Shown here piece after piece: positions 34,700 to 48,468 of a stretch of DNA of 64,000 nucleotides. The notes below the pieces were generated by a model, which worked only from the letters and a program-made list of their open reading frames with translations, made no database searches and was not told where the DNA came from. Source of the stretch: Opisthorchis felineus. Its lineage: Eukaryota; Platyhelminthes; Trematoda; Opisthorchiida; Opisthorchiidae. How positions within the stretch are numbered: the stretch's first letter is position 1; each line of letters starts with the position of its first letter. The stretch covers positions 36,291-100,290 of the forward strand of contig SJOL01003815.1 in assembly GCA_004794785.1 (NCBI GenBank), written 5' to 3'. Position numbers and translations under genes: made by a program.

Positions 34700-37600
34700 A
34701 TCGTGCGCACTTACTGAGTTTTCCTTCTTTATTGATTTTAGACCAATCCCTTATTAGGACTGAAATGTTACGTCTATGCCTACTGAGTTCCTTCATGGAC
34801 GAACAAAAGAACAGCAAATAACAGAAAACGATTGCGTGACTAATTATGTTCTATACGCTCTATCAAATACCAACTGCCAGGCAGTCAAAAGTAAATAGCC
34901 TGGAGAATGGCTTATCGTACCACCCTCTTGAAATTATTCACCCCTGGGATGAACTGCATACCCCATACAGATTTGGGTAGATTTATGAGGCAAAAGGTAG
35001 AATAACAAGTGCGGATGTTCTGTCCACGTACTGCCTTACCAATACATGAAGTGTGTATCTCTTTCATTTTTTTTGCAAATAAAACACCCGACTTGTTGCT
35101 TGGTGCGATTTCCTGGGATATCCAGCTTCGACTTCATGTTATACAGCTGTGAAGTGCACAAGGTTCTATTAAACCCATTGAATTCCCTAGAGGTGGCGAG
35201 CGAAACTCAGTTTATTTGTCTGGGTTCACAAAATAGGATAGATTACAAGAAAAAGTCAAGAGGTTTCGCATTCCTGAGGTAGGGTGTGCGCACGCCGGAA
35301 ATCACACGAGGTCAGATATTGGCAATGAAACGGAACTAATTTCCATTATCGTTTTGTACAAAAAAATTCCGTAAGATTTTGCCAGAAGTTTACTTTTTAA
35401 AATATTCTTTTGAATACTGAAATCGTTCTGTGAATGGAATAGGATTGCGGGAAATTTCTTCTACAAGACTGTCTATTTACCGCTGTGATTGGGCAGCGGT
35501 GTTTATCGGTTCGGTCACCTTTAGCTAACGGTTATTTATAGATGGAAGAAGTTAGGATCTACTGTTTACAGAAAGTTCAGGTATTTCCGGTGCTCTGATT
35601 TTTCGTGCGCGTAAGCTGAAGGTTTGAGGTGCTTGGGTAAGTAGGAGCACAGGCAGGAGCACAAACAGGCCTCTTTACTCCTGAGAATGTTCTGCCTATA
35701 TTTAGTCCACAACACGTCAAAACTTCTGTGTGAGAATTGTCGAAGTCTTACTCCCTATCCAGCTGCCAATGTCTTTCTAGTGCAGTTACTGGTTAAAAGC
35801 TGAAAATGATTGTTTCGCGAATGCAGTAAAATCATAGGTACTGAATTCAAGGGGGTGCATTTATCAACTGAACCCACCGGAATCCAAATATGTATAATTC
35901 ATCGTGAAACGTGAAGTTGTGGCAACATCTCAAGTGATGATATATTTTAAAAGGCTACATGACCGACCCATTTGGTACTTTACGTGTTAGTTTTTTGAAC
36001 TCATTGAGAAACAAACCGTGTGGATGAGTATGACCGCTATGCAGTTACGAATGGTTGCTTAGTTATAGTTACACGTTGGCAGAATTGTCCAAAATCTCTT
36101 AGGTAACCCACAGGTTAGCAGTCAGACAATTTGTATAGCTGATTTGCTGGGCCAGTGTGCGATTAGAAGAGTCTCACTAACTGACCATTGAGGTAGGCTC
36201 TGCATGGTGCTTTCGAGCAAAGTAAACCAAAAGTTCCATTTGGCTCACACAAATGGCACATTTACCCTTGCTCATCATGGGACTCAAATTAAATAAAATC
36301 CTGTATAAATCAGTACACGTTAAAAATATATGAAATACCTAGCGAAAAAAAAAGATGCCTTATCGTCAGTAAAACTACAAAAAATCCACATGATTTGGTT
36401 AGCCACATAATTATACAGTAGACTTATCCACTCTATACTTCACAAATTTCTGACGAAAACTTAAGCTGAGTTTAGCACTTGTGCAGTTATGTGAGTTAGT
36501 ATTTCAGTGCTCTTCCCACAACGGCGGTGCCCATTTTTGCCTCAGCAACTGAAAACAGGATTCACCTCAGAAGAGTCTGAACCATCTTTGTTTTTATTGG
36601 TTTGACCCCGAACTTGGCAAGATTGTCCTCATATGTCAAAGGAGGTTTGATTCTTTTACAATCATCAGGGTGCATTTAGTTGATGTTTTCCTCATAAACG
36701 AACATTCACAAGGACCAGTAATGATGGCATTAGTTGGTAAATGAATCTTTCTAAGCAACACCATTATTACCAATCGCGGAAGCGCTCATCATCCTAAATT
36801 CTTGAATTCGGATAGTCGTACCAATGTCATTACTTCCGTATCAGCGCATCTGTACAAAGCTCAACCTTTATGGTTCCCATATTTATTTAACACATCATCT
36901 CCCACTTTTGCGATTCATGTATCTGCTCATTTAGACAGTCTGTTGGTTGCTCTACAAACATTCAATGAAACGGAACCGGAGCCTCATATTTGGGCCAAAG
37001 TGACTTCCGATTAACTGCGACGTTTGGTTGCACTGATTTAAACCATTCTGCGTACTCTACCTTACAAGTACATACATCCGTACCTGCAGTGACCCACCAC
37101 GCAAGAAAATAGGACTGATTAGTTGCTAGCGTGGTCGATGGAAACTTCCAAAAACCGACTGGTTGGGTACCGATCTCGTCTGTTCCTGTAAAACCGATAA
37201 TCTCTCAGTCGATTTAGCTGATTGACCCACCTCTACATTCCGATTACTTTTGGCTACAGCCTCTTAAAATCAGTGTCCACCGAATTCCCCAGAAGGTTTA
37301 CGGTCGGATACTGGCTGTAGGTTTCATAGGATTTCCACATGGAGGTTTCTTCTAAAGTTGCGACTTATTCAGTGACAGAAGCTTCCGATTTCGGTGCTTG
37401 CTTCGTTGTGCGAGCTAGTATCTAAATCACTTTTGGTGACATCGGTAAATCTGGAGGTGATATCCACTTGAAATGAGGTGAGTAAAGTTCTTCTTGGTGT
37501 CGGAATATACGAAATTCTACAACGAACAGGTTTCATCCCGCAAACTGCGTTTTGGGGGCAGCCAGCTTTTTTGAAAAGCCAGGACTCTCTATTGAGAAAA

Positions 37601-38680
37601 ATCAATCACAAACCAAAGCTTGATCCACCTTTAAGCAAAGTAGTATTAACTGAAAAGTGATTGGTCTATGCAAGAATATCCGGGATAGAGAGTTATTCAT
37701 AATGTAAGAACCACATGAGTATTGTTTAATCACAACTCGCGCAGGCGTCTTGGCGGCATATCAATGGTTGGCTGGTTCGTTTGCAACGTGACATGCAAAT
37801 CTTCTGTCTTTTATGTTTAAAACAACAAAGCGCTTCCGGTTTCCTTCTCACCACCTAAAAAACGACGCGAAATTCTGTACATGTCAACGATTAGTTGTAA
37901 ACAACAGGCCGCATGGTGCGTAATCCATTTCGTTCACCCAAAATGCCATGCACTCTATGGTTAGGTTCAGAGCTTCCAAAATTCAGCAACGGGAGTTAGT
38001 TTTTTGAAGATAACCCAGATGTCACAGAACTTATACCAGATGCTGTTTACTGATTTGGACAGATTCGAGTTGCAGAGACCTGGTTCGTATTTATGGTGCT
38101 GGTCTTTGCGCAATTCGGATGTGAATTCCCTCTGTTCTACTTCTTGGACCTAATTACTTCTACTTATACAGTTTTTAGTGCTCATTCTCAGTCTAACAGC
38201 CTCGGCGAGTATTTGTTAGAAACTGAAAAGTGATGCTGTGAACATAGGTTCGTAAACTGCCTCGCCTTTCGCTAAAAAACAAACAACAAAAGAGCACTCT
38301 TATTCTGGAAAGACATTAAACCGTATATGTAGTATACCCATAGGCCGTCAAGTTTTGAAGTTTTCTACGTGATCTTTTCAGGAGTCGGGGACTACACTTG
38401 TAGTCATAAGTGGAACAGCGCTTTGAAAAAGGAATCCTTGCCTCCAAGCATCACACTTTGTTCTTTAGTGACAGTCATCATGTGCGGTTTCTCATAAACT
38501 TGTGTGGAAACGGTTACATTACTAATGAGTTTAAACGCTGTGAAGGCAATCAGCGCCATTTCCCCCATAAATGGGCGTGCCACACTAAAGGGCAGAACTG
38601 ACCTGCGTGTGTTTGGCTTGTTCCCTACAACAGCGGCTTACTCAGGCAGCAGAGATGTGGAATTAAATTGCCTTCACTAG
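34700..38680. other. No recognisable gene
   Basis: The open frames at 36802-37014 and 37369-37660 look mildly protein-like (for example IHVSAHLDSLLVALQTF) but lack family resemblance and convincing splice sites. Otherwise the region is non-coding AT-rich sequence. Confidence 0.4.
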
Positions 38681-38683
38681 AGG

Positions 38684-38822
38684 AAACACTACTCATGGAG
38701 CTGATAAAATCTATTTGACGGTTAACGACCGGTTTCGCTTTTTGCTGGGCCCATCAAATAAGCACAGTACGTGAGTTTCCGTCAACCCTATGCTTCAGTT
38801 GGGTTACACTTACCGTATTATG
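38684..38822 (-). repeat. Family A hammerhead repeat, degenerate copy
   Basis: The plus strand shows ACACTACTCAT (family end), then AACGACCGGTTTCGC (complement of GCGAAACCGGTC), a stem II remnant, CCATCAAA in place of TCATCAG, and GAGTTTCCGTCAACC with a partial internal body. The GAAAC and stem III box is intact, but the core CTGATGA is changed to TTGATGG and stem I is disrupted. Confidence 0.6.
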
Positions 38823-38829
38823 AAGAAAA

Positions 38830-41800
38830 TATGTTAGCTCGATTAGGCTGACCAGAAACTTGGGATTTTCATCAGAAACACAGAAGTGGCCTTCCCAAGT
38901 GGGGCGTACGTACAACAGAAGCACACATGTATTGAAGTAGACTTCTTGCCTTACACTAACAATCGAAAATATACAATGGAAATACTGATGCGAAAACGGT
39001 CAAACAACTGATGTCGAATTTGGAGTGAAATAACCACTGCGTTTATCCGTGTCACTCATGGTTCTCTTTGAAGTTATTCAGGATGAACGTTTTCGCTGCC
39101 ATTCGCCAGCAAGTTGCTTTGGAATCAACGAAATCCTCGTCCTACCACCTCTCCAGTTATTCAAGCTCTCTTCAACGGGAGAGAGGGCTGACAAAATTTT
39201 GTCAGACAGTGCAACTACTTCAACCGACGGGTAGCAGTATTCTCCACATTAAGAAGATGATCTTATATTCTCATGAGACAAACTCCCCCCCCCCTCGTCG
39301 CAAATTAAGTTTCCTGATAGGCGGCCTGCATAGGCCAGAGCAATATGCGCTCTTGATTCTCTGCTCTCAGAGGGTGAGGACTTGCTGTATTTGTCTGACC
39401 TGTCGCGGCTATTCGTTGTTGCCTTTGAGATTTGACAATCCAACTTCAGCCGCAAAAGTGCTCATCGTTAGTGGGGCATCCTGGCGGTACCGTAACTCCT
39501 TCAACGGTCAGCTACAAAGAATTCAGGCTACTTCAGTAAGGCCTGATTGATTGTCGGGAAGGAATGGTAACTCATTACGTGGTCATCAGAAAACCCGAAC
39601 CAGTGCCGCTGGAGTAATTACCCTACAAATCAGTGGTCATCGAATGATTCCGTGAATCACCAATCTGAAGTGTCCCAAATGCTGGGTATAAAAACAGCTC
39701 AGGACAACAACACAAGCCATCTGAATGCTGTAGTCGCTTCTTTGTCAAGCTCATTTTGGGCCGGAAGTAAACAATGAGGGTCGACTCGGGGTTCCTGTAC
39801 TCTGGATGATAATGACCAAACGGAAGCAGATTGTCATGTTCATCATTGTCCGCTTTTCAAGATACCGCGTAATGTATTCCCCCTAAATGGTGCTGGGGCC
39901 AATGTCACGAAAACCGACCGGTTGTTTCTGAGACAAGGGGAAGAATTTATTCATCAATGTGGCAGCAAACCTCACAAGATCAACGCAGAATGGTTCATTT
40001 AGTGGAAGCAGTTAGAGGACTTTGCCATGTATATTACTGTATAACACCGCATAATCACGTATAGTACCTAGAGACACTCACTCTTGTGTGGGAGGCTGTT
40101 TGCTAGGTTCTCCGTGGAGCACAAAGGTTCTTGAGGTTTCGTCTTGGGATTAATCTGACGTCAACAATTTCCCAATAACCTTAACGGATTCGCAGCTAAG
40201 GCGGCTTTGGTGTCGTTTTTAAGCCGTATTTTTATATACTACTTGTGATAAGCGGAAGTTTGGGTCCATTTCGGTTGTAATGAAACAGGGCCCAAAACCC
40301 CAGTTTGAGGGTATACAAAGAATTCTACAATCCTTCAGGTGGGAGTTGCCGAGTTTATGCGGGGACATTTGAGCGCATCAACTCTTAGTAGTTGATGCCG
40401 GCCACTTCATTTCACCTTGATTGATCAAAACCTTGCAACTGGAGCTGTCCACCCTAAACTGGCAACTGTAACTTACAGGCGAAAATAATAGATTTTAATC
40501 CCCTTCATGGTAAGGAAAAAATCAGTCAATAAACGTCCTCTCAATTTTTTGCCACATGGGGTGATTTTTCTCGCGCGACATTTGGTGCATTTACATTTAC
40601 GATTAACCCACCCTACTGAATGACGCTTGGACAATGCAGGCGTGATGAAACAGAACTCGCAAAAATCGAGTAAGCTCGAAGGTGACTATCTCATCTAACT
40701 TAGCCTGCCGACGATGAGAAGTTAAGGTTTGTTACAACTCTTCAGTTCTCTTAAGTAAGTAATGATGCCGCAGTGAAAGTTGTCTTCTGGCTACTCATTT
40801 CTGAAGAGAATTCCCTAATCATTCGATTGAACTAAGAAGGTAGACAGAGATGTCCACATTGCAAGGTGGTTTTTGCTGCCAGAATACTATAACATTCCCT
40901 GCGAACGTGTTATACCTAGATGTTCGGTAAAAACATCCAAGTCTTTATAGGTTTACTCAGCTCGTAATCGTTGTATTTTGAGAAGTCGGGTGGCTAAAAT
41001 AATGTAAAACATGAGGTCGTTCCAAACGCATAATTCAGCCAAAGTTTCCGTCGTTTGATCTAAAGATTTTAAAAGATCGTATTTTACAAAGTCAGGATGA
41101 AATCAATTATCCTATTGTCCCAGTGTTTCTCACCGGAACGAAGAAATTATGATTCCATAAAAGTTTCCCCCTCGCCAAATCGTGATGGACGAATTCATCC
41201 GGCGAATATTAATTGAATACATTTTATGCTTCCACTACAAATGAAACGTTTTCCCCAATAGTTTCTGATTTTATTTGATATTTGGGTCTTTGGAAACCCG
41301 TTTCGGAGTTTGGCGTGGCTGGAATTCGGTTCATCGTTTTGCCATCCGTGTGTGACTTGGTGCTATTCAAGCAGATGTTGAGGTAAATCTGATTTACAAA
41401 AATCCAGCTCTTTGGATGTTTGTCAGGTTTCTAGAAAAAACCTCCAATGTGTTTCTGACCAGTTTTGAACAGAAGTGGGAAATTTCTACACATCTTCCTA
41501 TCTCATGTGGTCATTAGTCCCAAAAAAACGCACTTGGGAATATCACAGATATCTAGTTTATTTTTTTCCGGCTCCTCTACTGAACTGCCACAATGGGTTA
41601 ATGAGCCTTATTACAGAATTTCAGACGTTATTCAATGAATCATCGATTCTGTCTATAAATTTTATCTGCGTGGGAGTAAAGTTAAGGAAAACCTGTTCAT
41701 AAATAGAAAGCAAATGGGAAAAATGGCTAAGTGGTAAATTTGACAGCTCGTATGAAGATGCTTGTTGATCAAGCCGACAGCTTCTAGTGAACTTCATGCA

Positions 41801-42965
41801 ACAAAAAGCCAACGGCATGCTTGAAGCCTACAAACGTTGAACCCTTATGCATCTGTGTCTGCATCTGCAGAATGAAAGTAGTCATGATAACTTTCATCGG
41901 AAGTCGATCCTGGCACTATCAGAGTTTTCTACGCTGTAAAAAGACAGGGATGTTTATGCTTTTGCTCTTAAGTATTAGGGACGCTTTGGACAAAAGTCGT
42001 CAGAAATGTAGCTGCGTTTTGTTTTCTGGGTGCCCATAGGTCACAGCCAATGACTAGTTAATACTACAATCCATGCAGACAGATTCACTATGCGTGGCAC
42101 TGCAGCGCAGTGAACCACAGGCACCCACGCATGTCTGCACCAAAGGTACAGAATCACTTGGAAAGAGAGTGACAACTGTCAGGCCTTGACGTACCTGACA
42201 TACAGGATATCAATTTGGCATAAATGTCTGCGCGAACTAGGCCCTTAAGTACCTGTTATGTAGTATGAATGCTGATGGTGCAAATGATTGGCATTCAAAA
42301 CAACAAAGTGGCAGAAGCAGTCAGTGAAGCGAAGCAGACGGAAGACACGCTAATTTGTAGGTCTCTCCTCGTATCAATTACTCACTGATTTCATAAATGA
42401 TAGCTCACCACCTGTTGATTTACTGATACATTGAGTGGATTTAGGGAACATCCTTAAACATACAATGTCGAAAAACGTAGCAAAACTTTCGGGAGGGTTC
42501 AAAATCCGGTAATCGGAATGAGAAAAGCTTGAAATTGAGCTGAGGTTTTATCCTCTTTTTCTGGGTCAAAAGTAAACCTAAAAGACCACAAAAAGTGGTA
42601 AGTTCTCAGAAGCACTTCAAGGTTAACCAGAAAATTACCCCAGGCTCTCTTTCTTCAAATAGCTCATTGAAGCTCAGCTTCAGTCCACAATCGCTGGCAC
42701 TACTAATTTTCGTCTCCTAGGAAGCGTGATGAAACGAGTATACAGGGACAGGAGAGTCACAGAGACCGGATGTTAATCACACTAGATCCCTGATAAAATA
42801 ACAGTAGATGAGGTTTCTGGATAATGAAGGCTAACTATTTGTCACGTTGTTTCTCGTGTTTTTCTCAACGACGAAACTGAAATGGAAACATGCTGATCAG
42901 CTGTGTCCTTCTGTATGTCTTAGAATCGCACTCGACTGCCACAGGTAGGAGAGTATCACAAAACT
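38830..42965. other. No recognisable gene; longest open frame is featureless
   Basis: The longest open frame of the window (39068-39550, plus, 160 codons) is here. It is serine- and arginine-rich, is crossed by a run of ten C at 39285-39294, and shows no domain. I take it as chance. The rest holds short frames only. Confidence 0.4.
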
Positions 42966-42970
42966 TACTT

Positions 42971-43288
42971 TAGAAAAATACTGCTTACGTAGTGTCTGCT
43001 CGGATACTTTACCAAACCGTATTTCTGAACAGCTGCTTCAACAGTACAAAGTAAGGTGGTACTTCCTTTCAAAGTACCATTCTTCGAAGATATTAAAGTC
43101 CTTCGGGTGCTGCAACCGACCATCGTGAAAGATGTCACAATAAAAAATTTCACTGGAGCAGTTCCCGTCGACGTCTAAGTGAAGTTGGTTGAATATGGCA
43201 GTTTGCTTTGCGGATAGAATCTGACCAAAGCAAACAAAAGCTGCAACTTTCTTCTTCGTGCGGTCTTTAGACGAAATAATTTGAGTTG
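42971..43288 (-). pseudogene. Candidate exon with an apparent frameshift, unidentified
   Basis: A strong acceptor (TTTCCTGTTTTATAG) precedes an open frame reading TTQIISSKDRTKKKVAAF and later FHDGRLQHPKDFNIFEEW; it stops shortly after FERK. From about 43067 a second frame reads STTLLCTVEAAVQKYGLV and ends at a strong donor, AAA|GTAAGT (near 42971). Good acceptor and donor signals enclose two halves in different frames. This suggests a frameshifted exon, a pseudogene or a sequence error in the region encoding YFERK. No family is recognised. Confidence 0.22.
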
Positions 43289-45365
43289 TTCCTATAAAAC
43301 AGGAAAGCAGCCAAAACTGGTTTATAGGATGGTCCATCAGTTCAGCGTTTCAACTTGAATGTCGAGTATACGTTTCCCAGGTGAAATATTAACGTATTTC
43401 ACTCGCCAATGTTGGCAAATAGCAAAAAATTCTACGACATATTATCCGCTAGCTCTCTACTACCTTGAGAATATTAACAGAAGTTTCATTAAGGATAAGG
43501 ATTTTGTTCACAGATAAAATATAAGCTATGGCCCCCTGTGGTGTCTCTGTACGGCCTATGCGCAGACGTTGGTGGACTGTATTTCAACTACCATCGAGCC
43601 CAGCCCTATTGATTGCAATGAAGGAAGATATTTTAGCTGCAATAGCTGTACCAGATGGTCTTTTGTGATCATTAGTTGGGATTTCCAGCTTAATATTTGT
43701 ATGTTTCCGCTAAAATACTATCTTTCGGTACCTGTAACTCAGCCAGACATCACAGTAAGAGACCAGTTGCGGTAAAATACATCCATCGTGAACAACACAT
43801 GCAAAATTGTTTGGTGAGATTTTAGCCATTGTTTTCTCCTCTGACATCCAGCAAGCTAGAATTCATTTCTAATTTTTTTGGCACAAAAATGTTTGAAACC
43901 AAATCATTACCGTCAAAAAGCGGTAATAAATCTATTGAGAACCGTTCATTAATCGAAAGATTTGGAGCAAAACGAACCACCTGCCCTAGACTGTCCAACA
44001 TACATCCACACCTCCAAACCCAGAACAGTGGAAATTTATGAATGAGAACCATTAAAAATAAATGGCTGCCAAATCCAGCCAAGCAAACTTATTGCAGACT
44101 ATTCGATCTGAGGGCAGTCAAAAATAACACTGTAAGAGTTATACAACCATCTCGATTTTCGATCCCATACTGACCACTGGTGGACCCGAATAGGTTATTT
44201 TTATGTAGAAGCAGGTTTTATTAGGAAGCAACAAAAATGAAATATATATGAGTGTTTCGAACAGTAGTGTTCGTCACTCGATACCAGGTGCAGATACATA
44301 CTTCACACAACCTCTGGATCGGTCCAGTTCCTATTTTCTAAGACTCACGTTACAAATTCCGGTAGCGCAAATCCAAAATAGAAATGCTGTGAGAAATTCA
44401 TAGAACATAGCAAAAGAAATCAGACTGTAGCCTTTGTTGGCACAACCAAACAGTGGTGGACTAAAACTACTCAACCTAAGCGATTGACGCACTTCACGAC
44501 GAATATTATCCAAGGTCTATTCGAAACGCTCACGACTGATTGAGATACGACGTCCATGAAGTGCTTACCGCAAATTTTCTTTCACGATAAAACCTCAGCA
44601 ATCCTATGAACCGTGGGTGCGGGTAACACGTAAAGAGAACACGATCCTAACTACAACAATCACGTACTAAAAATGATGTAATTTCGGACGGTTGTGTAAG
44701 CTGGCAGTGAACAAAGAAATCATGGGAACATTCATACTCGGTTTGTGGACATCACTGTTATTGTACGAGTATGTATTAGGAGCTGTAATTTTGGTGCATC
44801 TATTGGTTGAAGGAATGAGGTCAAAGTAAAGACCTCTATTCAAGCAGTCAAGCAAGAAACATGAAAGAAATAGTATCGCATTTCGTTGGTACATCGAGCC
44901 AAATTCATGTACAAACCAGCGTCTAAACTGACATTAGATACTTTTTGGTGGCTGACGTAGCTTCCAAAGCTAGTACCACAGGTCAACAAGCTTTTTTCGT
45001 TTGCAACTTTGCCATTTCAACTGCTGTTAGGCAGCCTTTTTCTGCCTGACAACTACCAACATTACTCAGTTATACATAAGGTGATTTAAAGTCGGAAATT
45101 CATTCTTATACTTTTTCCTTGATGTCCGATCACACTGCAAACAGTAAACGGTTTCTCAGGATAATATACGTAATAGCTAGTTTCAGATAAGTCAACTAAA
45201 GACAAGCACTTCCATTAATTTTGTCATTGGCCTTTCCGTCAGATCTCTATAAAAAAACCCTGACAAACAAGAGTATACCAGACAGGATGAGGAAAATGCG
45301 GCTGCATTTCGGCTTAGAACCGCTGGTAGACAACTGAAATTTGATTGCGATCTTATTGCCACGTG

Positions 45366-45487
45366 TGACCTCCATGATAGAAAAGTGCTGGAGGGATCTT
45401 ATCACTGCAAAACATTTTAAGCAGCTGGTGTTGGTCAGCAATTTTCACATCGCCGGTGAGACGAACAATAACTCTATTTACTAAAGA
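45366..45487 (-). CDS. Candidate exon weakly resembling the CRAL-TRIO/GOLD junction of SEC14-like proteins
   Basis: After CGATGTCATCTTTAG the minus strand reads NRVIVRLTGDVKIADQ, then LLKMFCSDKIPPALFYHGG. This resembles the end of a CRAL-TRIO lipid-binding domain (LLK...D.xP..YGG). A GG|GTCACA-like donor follows. In another frame immediately downstream, VTRGNKIAIKFQLSTSGSK resembles the start of a GOLD domain, but about 30 intervening residues are absent. The resemblance is short and made from memory of the family. It may be a broken copy or coincidence. Confidence 0.18.
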
Positions 45488-45499
45488 TGACATCGGGAA

Positions 45500-48468
45500 G
45501 TGGCCATCCAGAATTTTCATAGTTGTATTATTGGATGAAAATAGGGGCTAGCTTAAATCCTGTCCAGGGTTTATTGTCATAGAGGTCCTGTTATGCTCAC
45601 GCAACTTGCCCTCATCACCAGCTGACATTGCAGAAGCAGGCTGTTTTCGTTCAAATTTCGTTGGTAGTTGCATACGGAAAATTCACTTAGTTCATTCACC
45701 ATTTGGATGCAGGTAAGTGGGTTTTATGCGTTTCAACATACGTATGGTCATTGATTTTATGGTGATGGCAACCCCCAGCAACTTTATATTGCATGTACTT
45801 TCATATTATTGAAGCATACAAGACAGGTCTATCGTGCACTGTAATCGACTTCTCAAAACCAGGTTCCTGGTCGCTTTACTGTGGCATCGTCTGATCCAAC
45901 TCTACCGAAGAAAACTGGGAACTTTGGACAAAAATCTGCTACTCTTAATCTCGTAACCTATACAGGTGGAATTTTCTTGTGAAGTTAGGCTTCCAAAAGT
46001 GTAGTTGTTTTTGCTAAAAAAAGCAGTATTAAACCGCTTCCTTGGGAGCGATGATCTTAGGAATAATGCGTGGAAGTAAACCTGTTCATACTTGACAGGC
46101 AGCCACAAAAAGTGCTTCTTTTGTTAAAAAAACTACGTCCTACAAGTGTGTTGTATGTGTAATATACGTGCGAAAATTCAATTCCTAGCTTGAATGGGAA
46201 TGGTAAAAATTGACTGTCCGTTCAGATAGACACTTAGCCGAAATACGACGTTTTATGGCGGCCTTATATAAATTACGATGAAAGACCTTATTTTCCGCAG
46301 GCTTTCAAAGGCAGGTCCTATAAAAACCAGCGTTATAGTAGATCGAATGACTTTGTCTCTTTGTCACTTTGTCTCTTCAGTGTCTAAAGTTATATTTTTG
46401 CTTCCCCTCAAAATACTCCACAGTGTAGCGTCATTGGGATATGGTTTCTGATTCAATCACTCTAGAAGGCCGCCTGTAAAGATGATCAACAATACCAGAC
46501 GGAAAATCTTTCCGGATGGCAGTAATATTGCAGCTTACTGTAAAAGTGGAAGCATTAACAATTGTTACGTTCTCCACACTGCTATATGTCATTGTCTGGA
46601 AGAGGATCGGCAGGCATAAGGAGGTTGTCTGCCATCACCTCTATCAGCAAAACCGGATTTGAGCAGAACTACACGACGGACGAGTTCCATTTCAGACCGT
46701 CACGTGCTGTGCTCTGATTGTGCATGCTGGGAGGCAAAATCGCACGCCTGGGATGCTGTGTGTTATACTTGTTCACAAGCATCTGGCTTAAGTTCTTCTG
46801 AGACTTGATGTCATATCTCTGCAGGTCAAGCACTTGAATTGTTCAACAAAGGCATACGACCAGAAGCGATGGAGTAGGACAGAAGCTTCCCTTAGAGCTG
46901 TAAAGCATTGTGTGTAACGGTTCAGGAGCTGATGCAATAAAGCGTTGTGTAGGTCAACATACTATGAGCGCGTAATTTCACTCTGCGTACCCTTCCATTC
47001 ATTCGGCGTTCGAAAGATGATTGATAATACCGTGCTTTCGACGACAAAAACGAGCTCCAACTCGGTGTATCCTCAGGCTAACACAGTGCCAGGTTCAATG
47101 ATAGGACAAAACTGATTAGCGAACCACAGGCGGGGAAAGTAATTATCCGAAAAGCGTCGGACATTTTCTTATCTTTGGAGACCAAAGGCCTGGAAATAGA
47201 ATAAAAAATAAGAACTCACTGGAATGTGGGTAGTCAGTGTCCACTGGCGTCACATGAAGTTCCCTGATCTTATGGTGCGTGCATTAAAGCCGAGTGGCGA
47301 GGTTAAATTATCAGCCCCACTGTGAGTTGTGTTGGCTGGTCACCAGCTAAAGTGTCGGCAGCAGGAAGATACAATAAACCTAGCTTCGAAGTATGATTGA
47401 GGGAAGCCAAACTGGTGCCAAATGTCTCAAAAGATCTGGATCATGTCCTTGTTGGGCTGGTGGTGGCATGAAACAGATGTTTTTGCGAGGTTTGGAGTGT
47501 TACGCTACTTCAACTACGTTTTGGCCACGCCACCTGATGGTTAGTTGAAACATCCTAACCCTAGTAGAAAACATCACCACTTAAACAAGTGTTGCATTTC
47601 CCCAAAAATTTCAGCGAAAGCCTCAGTCTTCAACACTGTAGAGTAAAAGCTCGCAAAACTAATATGACAGGATTTCTGGTTGTTACGACTGCACTCAAAC
47701 GAGAATTAGTTATGTTCCATTGTTCTTCGTCAACCCATTGCATTTATGAGGGTCAGGAGCAGTTGGACTGTACGAGATAAAATAAAGGATTCAAACGGCT
47801 GAAGTGAACCAGTCTAGCCGGATGGCACCGACTTCGAAAGTCACACTCTCTAAAGCCTCCAAAGACAAAACCAGTTGACTGGTCAGAGCAGAGGAGTGAT
47901 TTTAGGGTAAATGTGTCCCCCTAAAAAAGGTATACAGCCAGTAAAAGACGAAAGAAACAGGAAAAAACAGAAATCATAGAACTATGCTCGTACGAAGGTC
48001 TACCCAAGACATTGACCAAAATATCTCAGAGCCTAGTGTACTGTTTCATTATGCCAAGCTCTTTTGTGAGATGCTTGCCTGCGCGGTGACAAGATGTCAC
48101 TGTTTGCTTCCAGCATTTATTGCTGAATGAAAAGGGGATAAATGCCAACTGGATCCTTCAGTGTTTTAAGTTGAATAAAGTTGATGAGCACTGGTGTAAA
48201 AAAGTTACAGACTATTTTTGTGACCATTCCACTAAACTAGAATTTGTTAAAGGAATAAAAGAAACCAGTGGAAATCATCAACAAAGCTTGGTTTGTTTGT
48301 TTGTTCTCAGGCTAGATATATTACGAACTGACGTACAAAACAACAGTGTATTCCAAGTTACAATTTTTCACGGGAAAACGAGGGAAACGGGACTTAATGG
48401 AATCAAACGTGGTCACTTATTAAAACAGGATGGTGCCATTTCTAACCTTAAAAATCCATTTGGAGTTA
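45500..48468. other. No recognisable gene
   Basis: Short open frames without motifs, and one small tandem repeat at 46.35 kb. The 48120-48521 frame runs into the family A palindrome, which argues against it being a gene. Confidence 0.45.
46350..46381 (+). repeat. Short imperfect CTTTGTCTC tandem repeat
   Basis: ACTTTGTCTCTTTGTC is followed by ACTTTGTCTCTTCAGT. It is a simple local duplication in non-coding sequence. Confidence 0.65.

Noticed and set aside
39068..39550. Longest open frame in the window (160 codons)
   Set aside because: No domain, low-complexity serine/arginine stretches, a homopolymer C run inside, and no splice or poly(A) context; expected by chance in 64 kb.
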